Source: Kitasatospora sp. NBC_00315
GTDB lineage: Bacteria; Actinomycetota; Actinomycetes; Streptomycetales; Streptomycetaceae
NCBI RefSeq assembly: GCF_041435095.1
Contig: NZ_CP108025.1
Location: 5,084,001-5,148,000, forward strand
Direction: 5' to 3'
Length of the DNA: 64,000 nucleotides
How positions within the stretch are numbered: position 1 is the stretch's first letter; every line of letters begins with the position of its first letter. A program made the translations under genes and the position numbers. This document shows positions 53,818 to 61,930 of the stretch, piece after piece. The notes beneath the pieces are model-generated. The model was given only the letters and a program-made list of their open reading frames with translations. It had not been told where the DNA came from and made no database searches.

Positions 53818-54399
53818 CTACTTGGCGAACTGGACGCCTTCGGTGGTCAGCAGCCGCTCGGCCTGGGCGATCACGGCCGGGCCGTCCTCGGCCGCCGGGG
53901 CCTCGGCCGCCGGGGCCTCGGCGGCAGCGGTCTCGGCGGCAGGCTCGGCGAGTTCGGGGATCGCCTTGAACACCCAGGTCCGGTACGAGAAGAAGCGGAA
54001 CAGGGTGCCGAGACCGGTGCCGAACGCCTTGGACACGTTGTAGGCCAGCGAGCCGGTGAGCCCGAGGGTGTAGGTCGAGAACCAGACCGTGCCGTTCTCG
54101 ATCAGCATGCCGACGCCGCTGAAGATCAGGAACAGCGTGATCTCGCGCCGTCGCGAGGCCGCGTCGCTGTCGCGGTAGACCCAGTAGCGGTACCCGAGGT
54201 AGTTGGCGGCGATGGCCACCGCGGTCCCTATCACCGAGCACCGGACGGGAGCCCAGCCGGTCAGGTGCAGAACGGCGTTGGAGACGCCGAAGTTGACGAA
54301 GATGCCGACGAGGCCGACGACGCCGAACTTGACCACCTCGCCGGAGACTCCGCGAAGCCGCTGGGTGAGGGAGGGACGGGATGGGGCGGTCGTCGTCAT
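53818..54399 (-). CDS. GtrA-family membrane protein
   Basis: The 193-residue protein has four transmembrane helices of the GtrA type: FGVVGLVGIFVNFGVSNAVL, CSVIGTAVAIAANYLGYRYWVY, ITLFLIFSGVGMLIENGT and SLAYNVSKAFGTGLGTLFRFFSYRTWVF. A C-terminal Ala/Glu-rich tail with EAPAA repeats follows. GtrA-like proteins are thought to flip polyprenyl-phosphate-linked sugars used for cell-surface glycan decoration. The ATG starts the conserved region. It is divergent from purK. Confidence 0.88.
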   Translation of the reverse strand: MTTTAPSRPSLTQRLRGVSGEVVKFGVVGLVGIFVNFGVSNAVLHLTGWAPVRCSVIGTAVAIAANYLGYRYWVYRDSDAASRRREITLFLIFSGVGMLIENGTVWFSTYTLGLTGSLAYNVSKAFGTGLGTLFRFFSYRTWVFKAIPELAEPAAETAAAEAPAAEAPAAEDGPAVIAQAERLLTTEGVQFAK

Positions 54400-54645
54400 A
54401 CCCGGCTGTCTCCTGTGCCTGCGGACGAGAGGTGCCTGCGCGGGCGCGCAGCTCCCCGTGAGCCCGCCACACGCACATGATCCGATCAGCGCGCTCCGGG
54501 ACCCGGCCATCCAGGCTACTCGCTCCCGGTTAAAGGCTCGGCAACGAGGTGCCCGCCGACCGCCCCGGGGCCGCCGTGAGGGCCGCCGCCGAGCCCCGGG
54601 GCCGGGCCGTCCGTCGCCCCCCACCGGCCCGGATATCCTGGCAGG

Positions 54646-55803
54646 GTGACTTTTCCGGGCAAGGCGAATTTTCCAGTGGTGGGCGTGGTCGGCGGCGGTC
54701 AGCTGGCTCGCATGATGCACCAGGCGGGGATCCCGCTCGGCGTCAGGTTCAAGCTCCTCGCCGACACTCCGCAGGACTCCGCCGCGCAGGTGGTCTCCGA
54801 CGTCGTCCTCGGCGACTACCGCGACCTCGACACCCTGCGCCGTTTCGCGGCCGACTGCGACGTGATCACCTTCGATCACGAGCACGTCCCGACCGAGCAC
54901 CTCCGGGCGCTGCAGGCCGACGGCATCGCGGTGCGGCCCGGACCGGACGCCCTGGTCAACGCCCAGGACAAGGGCGTCATGCGGGCGAAGCTGGACTCGA
55001 TCGGCGTCCCCTGCCCGCGCCACCGGCTGGTCGCCGACCCGGCCGACGTCACCGCGTTCGCCCGGGAGGGCGACGGCTACCCGGTCGTCCTGAAGACGGT
55101 GCGCGGCGGCTACGACGGCAAGGGCGTCTGGGTGGTCGACGACGAGGAGCAGGCGCACGCGCCGTTCCTGGCCGGGGTGCCCGTACTGGCCGAGGAGAAG
55201 GTCGACTTCCTGCGCGAGCTCGCCGCCGCCGTGGTGCGCTCGCCCAGCGGCCAGGCCGTGGCGTACCCGGTGGTCGAGAGCGTCCAGGAGAACGGCGTCT
55301 GCGCCGAGGTCACCGCGCCCGCGCCCGGCCTCGCCCCGGAGCTGGCCGCCGAGGCCCAGGCGCTCGCCCTGCGGATCGCCGGCGACCTCGACATCACCGG
55401 CCACCTCGCGGTCGAGCTGTTCCAGACCCGCGACGGCCGGATCCTGGTCAACGAGCTGGCCATGCGCCCGCACAACTCCGGCCACTGGACCCAGGACGGC
55501 TCCGTCACCTCGCAGTTCGAGAACCACCTGCGGGCGGTGCTGGACCTCCCGCTCGGGGACCCGCGGCCGCGCGCCCGGTGGACCGTGATGGTCAACGTCC
55601 TCGGCGGCGACTACCCGGACATGTACCACGCCTTCCTGCACTGCATGGCCCGCGATCCCGGCCTGCGGATCCACATGTACGGCAAGGACGTGAAGCCCGG
55701 CCGCAAGGTCGGCCACGTCAACGTCTTCGGGGACGACCTCGACGACGTCCGCGAGCGCGCCCGCCACGCGGCCGCCTACCTGCGAGGGACCATCACCGAA
55801 TGA
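54646..55803 (+). CDS. purK: N5-carboxyaminoimidazole ribonucleotide synthase PurK
   Basis: The 385-residue ATP-grasp enzyme carries out the ATP- and bicarbonate-dependent carboxylation of AIR to N5-CAIR in purine synthesis. Motifs: VGVVGGGQLARMMHQAG, ITFDHEHVP, LKTVRGGYDGKGVW, VNELAMRPHNSGHWTQDG and the C-terminal HMYGKDVKPGRKVGHVNV. The GTG start is close to a GATATCCT -10-like element, so the leader may be very short or missing. The purE gene starts within its stop (ATGA). Confidence 0.95.
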   Translation: MTFPGKANFPVVGVVGGGQLARMMHQAGIPLGVRFKLLADTPQDSAAQVVSDVVLGDYRDLDTLRRFAADCDVITFDHEHVPTEHLRALQADGIAVRPGPDALVNAQDKGVMRAKLDSIGVPCPRHRLVADPADVTAFAREGDGYPVVLKTVRGGYDGKGVWVVDDEEQAHAPFLAGVPVLAEEKVDFLRELAAAVVRSPSGQAVAYPVVESVQENGVCAEVTAPAPGLAPELAAEAQALALRIAGDLDITGHLAVELFQTRDGRILVNELAMRPHNSGHWTQDGSVTSQFENHLRAVLDLPLGDPRPRARWTVMVNVLGGDYPDMYHAFLHCMARDPGLRIHMYGKDVKPGRKVGHVNVFGDDLDDVRERARHAAAYLRGTITE

Positions 55804-56327
55804 GCACTTCCCCCATCGTCGGCATCGTCATGGGCTCGGACTCCGACTGGCCCGTGATGGAGGCCGCCGCGCAGGCGCTCGACGAGTTCGAGATCCCGTA
55901 CGAGGTCGACGTCGTCTCCGCGCACCGGATGCCGCGCGAGATGGTCGCGTACGGCGAGAACGCCCATACCCGGGGCCTCAAGGCGATCATCGCGGGCGCC
56001 GGCGGCGCCGCCCACCTGCCGGGCATGCTCGCCTCCGTCACCCCCCTGCCGGTGATCGGCGTCCCGGTGCCGCTGCGCTACCTGGACGGCATGGACAGCC
56101 TGATGTCCATCGTGCAGATGCCGGCGGGCGTTCCGGTCGCCACCGTCTCGATCGCCGGCGCCCGCAACGCCGGGCTGCTCGCGGTCCGGATGCTCGCCGC
56201 GTTCGACCCCGAGCTGACCGAGCGGATGACCGACTTCCAGGCCGAGCTGAACGGCCAGGCCACCGAGAAGGGCAAGAAGCTGCGCGCCAAGGTCGCCGGC
56301 TCCGGCTCCTTCGGGTTCGGCAAGTAG
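55800..56327 (+). CDS. purE: N5-CAIR mutase PurE
   Basis: The 175-residue class I PurE converts N5-CAIR to CAIR. Motifs: VGIVMGSDSDWPVM, VVSAHRMPREM, IAGAGGAAHLPGM, GVPVPLRYLDGMDSLMSIVQMPAGVPV (in outline) and AGARNAGLLAVRML. It overlaps purK by 4 bases (ATGA), so the two are translationally coupled. Confidence 0.96.
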   Translation: MSTSPIVGIVMGSDSDWPVMEAAAQALDEFEIPYEVDVVSAHRMPREMVAYGENAHTRGLKAIIAGAGGAAHLPGMLASVTPLPVIGVPVPLRYLDGMDSLMSIVQMPAGVPVATVSIAGARNAGLLAVRMLAAFDPELTERMTDFQAELNGQATEKGKKLRAKVAGSGSFGFGK

Positions 56328-56430
56328 GCACCCGGGGGCGCGCCGCGCGCCGGAGGCCGTACGTTTCGGCGCGTAACACGTTCGGCAAGTGCCGCTCCGC
56401 GGGACGGGTCGCCGGGATACAAGTGGTCGT

Positions 56431-57642
56431 ATGACCTCCGAGTTGACCAGCGACCTGATCGATCGTGCGAAAGCCCTGCTGCGCGAGGCCCCGGTGGTGG
56501 ACGGCCACAACGACCTCCCCTGGGCGATGCGACACCACGTCGGTTACGACCTCGACGCCATCGACCTGACGGCCGACCAGAGCGGCCGGCTGCACACCGA
56601 CCTCGCCCGCCTGGCAGCGGGCGGGGTCGGCGCGCAGTTCTGGTCGGTCTTCGTCCGCTCCGACTGGGCCGGGGACCACGCGGTCAGCGCCACCCTGGAG
56701 CAGATGGACTTCGTCCGGGCCCTGATCGACCGTCACCCCGACCGGCTGCGGCTCGCCCTCACCGCGGACGACATGGAGACGGCCCGCGCCGAGGGCCGGA
56801 TCGCCTCCCTGATGGGCGCCGAGGGCGGGCACAGCATCGACTGCTCGCTCGCCACCCTGCGGGCCCTGCACCGGCTCGGCGTGCGGTACATGACGCTCAC
56901 CCACAATGACAGCCTGCCCTGGGCCGACGCCGCGACGGACGCGCCGAAGGCAGGCGGCCTCACCCGCTTCGGCGAGGAGGTCGTCCACGAGATGAACCGC
57001 CTCGGCATGCTGGTCGACCTCTCGCACGTCTCCGCCGACACCATGCGCGACGCCCTGCGGGTGACCGAGGCGCCGGTGCTCTTCTCGCACTCCTCCGCCC
57101 GCGCCGTCTGCGACCACCCCCGCAACATCCCGGACGACGTCCTGGCCCTGCTCCCCGGCAACGGCGGCGTCGCGATGGCCACCTTCGTCCCGCAGTTCGT
57201 GCTGCCCGCCGCCGCCGAGTGGAGCGCCGCCGCCGACGAGAACATGCGGGCGCACGGCTTCCACCCGTTCGAGAGCACCCCCGCCGCGACGGAGTGCCAG
57301 CACGCCTTCGCGGCCCTTCACCCGCGCCCGATCGCCACCACCGCGACCGTCGCCGACCACCTCGACCACATGCGGGAGGTCGCGGGCATCGACCACCTCG
57401 GCATCGGCGGCGACTTCGACGGGGTCGCCTTCCTCCCGGAGGGCCTGGACGACGTCTCCGGCTACCCCAACCTGATCGCCGAACTCCTGCGCCGGAACTG
57501 GTCGCAGGCCGACCTCGCCAAGCTCACCTGGCACAACGCCGTCCGTGTGCTGCGCGCCGCCGAGGACGTCGCCCGCGAACTCCAGCGGACCAGGGAGCCG
57601 TCCATCGCCACCATCGAGCAGCTGGACGGCGCCAAGGGCTGA
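56431..57642 (+). CDS. M19-family membrane dipeptidase
   Basis: The 403-residue zinc dipeptidase shows the M19 features DGHNDLPWAM (first metal pair), LMGAEGGHSI (bridging Glu), MTLTHNDSLPWADA, LVDLSHVS and GIDHLGIGGDFDGV. M19 enzymes hydrolyse dipeptides, including those with D-amino acids, and some beta-lactams. No signal peptide is visible, so it is likely cytosolic. It lies just after purE, as in other streptomycetes by memory. The ATG at 56431 precedes a typical N-terminus. Confidence 0.92.
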   Translation: MTSELTSDLIDRAKALLREAPVVDGHNDLPWAMRHHVGYDLDAIDLTADQSGRLHTDLARLAAGGVGAQFWSVFVRSDWAGDHAVSATLEQMDFVRALIDRHPDRLRLALTADDMETARAEGRIASLMGAEGGHSIDCSLATLRALHRLGVRYMTLTHNDSLPWADAATDAPKAGGLTRFGEEVVHEMNRLGMLVDLSHVSADTMRDALRVTEAPVLFSHSSARAVCDHPRNIPDDVLALLPGNGGVAMATFVPQFVLPAAAEWSAAADENMRAHGFHPFESTPAATECQHAFAALHPRPIATTATVADHLDHMREVAGIDHLGIGGDFDGVAFLPEGLDDVSGYPNLIAELLRRNWSQADLAKLTWHNAVRVLRAAEDVARELQRTREPSIATIEQLDGAKG

Positions 57643-57666
57643 CACGGGTCCCGTACGCCTGCCCGA

Positions 57667-57696
57667 GGCGGCCCTCCCGCCGGCGGGAGGGCCGCC
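57667..57696. terminator. Terminator after the dipeptidase gene
   Basis: A 30-base perfect palindrome (two 15-base arms) would fold as a hairpin with a small loop. It lies 24 bases after the dipeptidase stop and 11 bases from the Uma2 fragment stop on the other strand. Confidence 0.85.
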
Positions 57697-57707
57697 GGGC
57701 TCCGGCG

Positions 57708-58085
57708 TCAGAACCCGCCGGTGTCGAGGACCAGGCCGAAGGGCTCGGGCAGGCGTACGGGAGCGCCGAAGGGGTGCGGCCCCTCCACCCGGGTGTACCC
57801 GAGCTCTCCCGGCCGGGAGAACAGCGTGCAGGTGCGCTCCTGCCGGTCCACGAGCAGGTGGAGCTGGGCGCCGTACTGGGAGTACCTGCGGCGCTTCGCC
57901 GTACGGTCGGTGTCGCTGTTCGAGGGAGAGGTCACCTCGACCACCAGGACGGTCCGGTCCGGCAGCAGGGCGCCCTCGGTCTTCGCCAGCGCGGCCGGCA
58001 CCACCGCGAGATCCGGGACGTGGAAGTTCTGTGTCCCGGGCAGGTCGAGATTGCCGGAGCCCGCCCGCAGGCCCAGTTCGCGCAT
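57708..58085 (-). pseudogene. Uma2-family endonuclease-like gene, N-terminally truncated
   Basis: The frame ends with a recognisable Uma2 C-terminus: SGNLDLPGTQNFHVPDLAVVPAAL, TVLVVEVTSPSNSDTDRTAKRRRYSQYG, LHLLVDRQERTCTLFSRPG and LPEPFGLVLDTGGF (in outline). Homology reaches back to about 58160, but there is no start codon in that frame before an ATG at 58085, which would leave only about 125 residues of the usual 180-200. The N-terminal part is missing, so it is probably decayed, or translated by an unusual route. It follows a small hypothetical gene on the same strand. Confidence 0.6.
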
Positions 58086-58222
58086 CCGGGGGCCGATCTG
58101 TTCGCGGATCAGATCGGCGGCGTTCTCGTGTGCCCATGAGGTGGTGCGTGCGACATGGGGCCGGATGTGGAAATCATGCCCCGTGTCGCACCCGCCGCGA
58201 GGCCACCGGCGCGAGGGTCCCG

Positions 58223-58537
58223 CTACCCGGTGGGGGCCCGCGCCTCCGGCGGTGGCCCGACCGGGCGGACCCACACCGCGTGCACGCGATCCTCCATCCG
58301 GAACGAGAGGGCGAGTTCGCCGTCCTGCTCGATGTACCCGGCGACGTGCTCCGCCGCGTTGGGCCGGGTGAGGAAGTACTGGTACGCGTCGTACTGCTGC
58401 GCGCCCAGCGGCAGGGCGCGCAGCGAACTCCACAGCGCGGCCAGGGCGTCCGGGAGGCGGGTGAACGTCGCGGGGAGGGTGACGTCCTCGATCTCCACCG
58501 TGAACGCGCTCGGGTTGCCGATCGTCCGCCTGGTCAC
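58223..58537 (-). CDS. Conserved hypothetical protein
   Basis: The 104-residue protein starts VTRRTIGNPSAFTVEIEDVTLPA and has a compact alpha/beta look, with LGAQQYDAYQYFLTRPNAAEHVAGYIEQDGELALSFRMEDRVHAVWVRP (in outline) in its second half. I recognise no family. The GTG start overlaps, as GTGA, a TGA in another frame at 58534-58536, which hints that the upstream HATPase gene once ended there. It is part of the XRE/DUF397 neighbourhood. Confidence 0.6.
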   Translation of the reverse strand: MTRRTIGNPSAFTVEIEDVTLPATFTRLPDALAALWSSLRALPLGAQQYDAYQYFLTRPNAAEHVAGYIEQDGELALSFRMEDRVHAVWVRPVGPPPEARAPTG

Positions 58538-59111
58538 GCGGCGCCCCCGACGGCCCGGCGGCCACGACGCACCGGGTGCGCGCCGAGGTCGCCGACGCCC
58601 GGCCGGGGCCGCATGGCGCGGATCCGCCGGTCGAGTACGTGCGGGCGCCGTCGCCGAGCCCGCCGGTGACCGGCTCGGCGACGGGACGCGGGGCGCAGAG
58701 GGCACGCAGGCGGGCGGCGGCGCACTCCGACATCCGCACCGCGACCCAGGTCTTCTTGCCGCAGTTCAGCCGGATGCTGCCCCGCCGCAGGGCGAGCGCG
58801 TCGACCAGGAGCAGCCCCCGCCCGCCCTCGTCGTCCGCCCCGGGTTCCTGCGGCTGCGGCTCGGCCGGGTTGGCGTCCTCGACGGTGATGACCAGGGTGC
58901 CGTCCTCGGTCGCGATCAGCTCGACCGTGGTCGTGGCCGTCTTGCCGTAGCGGACCGCATTGGTCACCAGTTCGGAGACCAGCAGTTCGATGACCGAGCG
59001 GTCATCCGGATCCAAGGCGCCGATCCATGAGCCGAGTTGGGCCACCGTCAGTCTTCGGGCGACGGCGACGGACGACTCGGCGGCGGTGAGACGGAAGCGG
59101 TTCTGAGGCAT
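58534..59111 (-). CDS. HATPase_c-type ATP-binding protein, C-terminus uncertain
   Basis: The N-terminal 130 residues form a GHKL ATPase domain of the RsbW/AbaA type: VIELLVSELVTNAVRYG (N box), LVITVEDANPAEPQPQ, DEGGRGLLLVDALALRRG and KKTWVAVRM. Such proteins are anti-sigma-like and are typically encoded next to XRE/DUF397 genes in Streptomyces. The ATG at 59111 follows GGGATCC-region spacing. The frame has no stop before 57708, running through the next gene's DNA; a shift near 58600 would end it at 58534, overlapping the next gene's start. The 3' end given here therefore assumes a frameshift and needs sequence checking. Confidence 0.6.
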
Positions 59112-59350
59112 GGCGGGATCCCTTCGGGCCAGTACTGCGGATGTGGTCGGCCCTTCGCGGAGCAGTCGAGGCTGCGGGCGGCTCGACGGGTGCTCGACTC
59201 CAGTCGGACGATCGCTCAAGTGCGCGGATCGCATGGCTGATGAGGCTAGGCATGTCGCGCTGGACGACATGAGCGTCACGCTGAGCGCCCGTCTCGTCGC
59301 TCTCAGGATGGAGCCTGATGCGATGTCAGTGCAACTCATGTCGAGGAAAT

Positions 59351-59364
59351 ATGAAAACTTTCAT
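59351..59364. promoter_or_regulatory. Palindrome in the HATPase-XRE intergenic region
   Basis: ATGAAA-AC-TTTCAT is a perfect 6-bp inverted repeat in an AT-rich island of the 351-base gap between the divergent HATPase and XRE genes. It is a good candidate operator for the XRE protein. No gene is seen in the gap. Confidence 0.6.
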
Positions 59365-59462
59365 TCTGAATCTGAAGGTGCCTCGCCAGGGCTCACCATG
59401 CTGGTGGCGGAGCATCCGACGAGACGTGCACACTGGTCCGAACAGGCAGGAGGGGCGAGCGG

Positions 59463-60305
59463 ATGGCAGCAGTACCGGCCGTGCGGTATCGACGCATCGC
59501 GGGTGAGCTCAGGAAGTTGCGAGAGCTCAAGGGCTTGTCGGCCGAGGAGGTCGTGGCCGGCGTCGGCGGCATCAACCTGGTGAAGCTGAGCAGATACGAG
59601 AACGCCCGGGTCCAGCTCAAGCCCGAGGTGGTACGCGCGCTTCTGGACTTCTACGGCTGCGACGAGGAGCTCAAGGAAGTCCTGGTCGAGATCCTCAAGG
59701 AGAAGCGGCGGCCCGGCTGGGTCGCGGGCTACGACCAGCTGAACCCGCTCTACACCGATCTGATCCGGCTCGAAGAGACGGCGATCAGCAACAAGTCGTA
59801 CGAGGTGTCCTTCATCCCTGGGCTATTCCAGACCCGGGGCTACGCTCACGCCATCATCTCGATGGGCGTGATCAAGACGTCCAGCGTGGAGGAACGGGTT
59901 GAGGTCCGGCTCGCCCGTCAGTCGGTTCTGACCCGCGCGGAGAACCCGCTGAAGGTCTGGGCGGTCATCCACGAATCAGCGTTGAGCATGGGTGCGGGCG
60001 AGGGCGTGATGGCCGACCAACTCGACAAGTTGATTCACCTGAGCCGCTATCCGAACGTCAAGATTCAGATCATGCCGATGGTGGCACCACCGAACCCCGG
60101 GATGAGCGGGCCGTTTGCCCTGCTGGAGTTCCGGCAGCGGGATCTGGACCTGGTCCTGCTGAGCGGAATGCTCGGCGGCAACTGGGTCGAGGATCCGGAC
60201 CATGTGGACGTCTACCGAGCAGCCTTCGACGAGATCATTGCAACCGCGCTGGATCTCGACCAGTCGCTCGGCCTCATCAAAGAGAAGAGAGAACAGCTCA
60301 AGTGA
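59463..60305 (+). CDS. XRE-family regulator with a DUF5753 domain (WhiJ-type)
   Basis: The 280-residue protein has an N-terminal XRE HTH (residues about 10-65; ELRKLRELKGLSAEEVVAG, RYENARVQLKPEVVRALLDFYG in outline) and a DUF5753 C-terminal domain (about 90-270; FIPGLFQTRGYAHA, RLARQSVL, VKIQIMP, PFALLEF). WhiJ-like proteins of this architecture are Streptomyces developmental regulators that act with a DUF397 partner and sometimes an HATPase. The ATG has an AGGAGGGG ribosome site. Its stop overlaps the next DUF397 gene as GTGA. Base composition is lower in GC than the rest of the window, hinting at a mobile paralogue set. Confidence 0.9.
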   Translation: MAAVPAVRYRRIAGELRKLRELKGLSAEEVVAGVGGINLVKLSRYENARVQLKPEVVRALLDFYGCDEELKEVLVEILKEKRRPGWVAGYDQLNPLYTDLIRLEETAISNKSYEVSFIPGLFQTRGYAHAIISMGVIKTSSVEERVEVRLARQSVLTRAENPLKVWAVIHESALSMGAGEGVMADQLDKLIHLSRYPNVKIQIMPMVAPPNPGMSGPFALLEFRQRDLDLVLLSGMLGGNWVEDPDHVDVYRAAFDEIIATALDLDQSLGLIKEKREQLK

Positions 60306-60526
60306 ATCCGTCCTTCCCCGCCGCTTCCGCCCTCCCTGTGCAGTGGCGGAAGGCGAGCGCCAGTGACCCCAACGACAACTGTGTCGAGTGCGGCGCCCTG
60401 GGCGCCGGCACTGTCGTCCGCGACAGCAAGCACCCCGATGGCCCCGCGCACCGATATCCGGCCGCCGTCTTCGCGGACTTCGCGAGTGCTGTCGGCGCCG
60501 GTGCGTTGGTGCCCGTCGGCACCTGA
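60302..60526 (+). CDS. DUF397 small protein (first copy)
   Basis: The 74-residue protein has the DUF397 pattern: WRKASASDPNDNCVECGALG, TVVRDSKHPDGPAHRYPAAVFADF. DUF397 proteins are short partners of WhiJ-type regulators; their biochemical role is unclear. Its GTG start overlaps the XRE stop (GTGA), so both are co-translated. It carries a CxxC pair (CVEC). Confidence 0.9.
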   Translation: MNPSFPAASALPVQWRKASASDPNDNCVECGALGAGTVVRDSKHPDGPAHRYPAAVFADFASAVGAGALVPVGT

Positions 60527-60753
60527 TCGGTCGAGGTCGGGATTCGCCCGGGCTCGCACGTGCGGGCTCCGGCGGCCCCTGCTGCTGTCCGCGGCTACTG
60601 CCGGTCAGGCCGATGGGCCTCGGGCCGATTTCGGTGGGGCGGCCGGGCACTGCTGTGCATCTGAGCCCCCAGTCCCTCGCCCCGGGAGTTCCGGCAGCGC
60701 TGTCCAGGTAAGTCGCTGCCCAGCCTTCAGTAACGAGAAGAGAGGCAAGATCA

Positions 60754-60981
60754 ATGACCTACTACCGCAACGCTGACGCCACCGGGTTCGACTTCCGCGC
60801 CTCCACCTACAGCGGCGGCAACAGTGAGAATTGTGTGCAGTGTGCAGCGGGCGCCCCCGGTGAGACCGCAGTCCGCGACAGCAAGGACCCCGGCGGTCCT
60901 GCGCACCGCTACCCCGCCGCCCTCTTCGCGGACTTCGCGCGCGCGGTCGGCGCCGGTTCGCTCTCGGCTGTGGGCGGCTGA
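60754..60981 (+). CDS. DUF397 small protein (second copy)
   Basis: The 75-residue protein resembles the first copy in its second half (VRDSKDPGGPAHRYPAALFADFARAVGAGSL) and again has a CxxC pair (CVQC). The N-terminus differs (MTYYRNADATGFDFRAS). It follows the first copy after 227 bases, suggesting tandem duplication. ATG with AAGAGAGG upstream. A terminator follows. Confidence 0.88.
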   Translation: MTYYRNADATGFDFRASTYSGGNSENCVQCAAGAPGETAVRDSKDPGGPAHRYPAALFADFARAVGAGSLSAVGG

Positions 60982-60996
60982 CTCTGCAGGACGCGG

Positions 60997-61032
60997 CGGT
61001 GGTCCGGCACCCGTCCGGGTGCCGGACCACCG
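60997..61032. terminator. Terminator after the DUF397 pair
   Basis: A 16-bp perfect stem (60997-61012 with 61017-61032) with a GTCC loop lies 16 bases after the second DUF397 stop. Confidence 0.9.
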
Positions 61033-61101
61033 GCTGTGGGCTGCGCGCCGTCGGCGAACCGGCGCGGGAGGACCGCTCTGCGCGGGAAGGAGCCGACCGG
61101 C

Positions 61102-61335
61102 CTACGGCTGGTAGTCGAGGTCGAACTCGCCGTCCTGGGCGCCGAGTCGGAAGGCCTCCCACTCGCCCTCGGTGAAGACCAGCACCGGGCCGTCCGGGTC
61201 GGCGCCGTTGCGCATCGCGATGTACTCGCCGACGAAGGCGACCTGGGGGCCGTCCGTCTGGCCGGGTGCGCCCAGCCAGACGGCGTCGGTGACGTCGAGG
61301 ACGGGCTTCGCCGAGGGCTTCGGGGTGTCGGTCAC
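61102..61335 (-). CDS. DUF397-like small protein (third, divergent copy)
   Basis: The 77-residue protein has the DUF397 C-terminal pattern VAFVGEYIAMRNGADPDGPVLVFTEGEWEAFRLGAQDGEFD (in outline) but lacks the CxxC pair. It is on the opposite strand. Its GTG overlaps the stop of the CoA-binding gene upstream by 4 bases (GTGA). A GGAG is 9 bases before the start. It may use the XRE protein at 59463 or another one elsewhere. Confidence 0.82.
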   Translation of the reverse strand: MTDTPKPSAKPVLDVTDAVWLGAPGQTDGPQVAFVGEYIAMRNGADPDGPVLVFTEGEWEAFRLGAQDGEFDLDYQP

Positions 61336-61769
61336 GAGCTTGCACTCCAGGGTCGTCGGTCGAGCAGCGGGATCTCGATCGCGGGGCAGCGGTTCATGAC
61401 CATCGCCAACCCGGCGTCCGTGGTGCGACGGTAGGCGGCTTCGTCGACGACGTCCAGCTGGAACCAGACCGCCTTGGCGCCGACGGCCACCGCTTCGTCG
61501 GCCACCGCTCCGGCAAGCGAGGAGTTCACGAAGACGTCCACCACGTCGACCGGGAACGGGACGTCCGCGAGGGAGGCGTACCCCTGCTCGCCGAGCACGG
61601 TCTCCGCCTTGGGGTGCACGGGGACGATCCGCTTGCCGTACCGCTGGAGCACCCGGGCCACCCCGTACGCGGCCCGGGCGGTGTTGCTGGACAGGCCCAC
61701 CACCGCCCACACGTCACCGGTGCCGGTCAGGATCTCGCGGACGTCCGCGTCGCTTCCGTACGTCGTCAT
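61332..61769 (-). CDS. CoA-binding (YccU-type) protein
   Basis: The 145-residue protein is a CoA-binding domain protein with the Rossmann signature VVGLSSNTARAAYGVARVLQRYGKRIVPVHP (in outline), VDVVDVFVNS, AVWFQLDVVDEAAY and the conserved MNRCPAIEIPLL. Such proteins bind CoA or a nucleotide; their enzymatic role is not defined. It overlaps the third DUF397 gene by 4 bases. ATG start. Confidence 0.88.
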   Translation of the reverse strand: MTTYGSDADVREILTGTGDVWAVVGLSSNTARAAYGVARVLQRYGKRIVPVHPKAETVLGEQGYASLADVPFPVDVVDVFVNSSLAGAVADEAVAVGAKAVWFQLDVVDEAAYRRTTDAGLAMVMNRCPAIEIPLLDRRPWSASS

Positions 61770-61930
61770 GACTGCTGCAACCGGCGGGCGGCGGCCGCCA
61801 TTCCGGCGCTCCGCCGTTCGGGTGCAGCCGCCCGACCGGCAGCGCGTCCGGCCCGGCCGCGGAGCGCCGGGTCGACTCCGCGCTTCCTCCCGTCGCCGGT
61901 CATCGCCGGCTGTGGCGGGGAGGACACTGC

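Noticed and set aside
57708..59111. A single 467-residue HATPase-Uma2 fusion gene
   Set aside because: The central third of this frame is Arg/Gly/Pro-rich and overlaps a better-looking gene in another frame, so I treat it as separate pieces and report the doubt as a finding.
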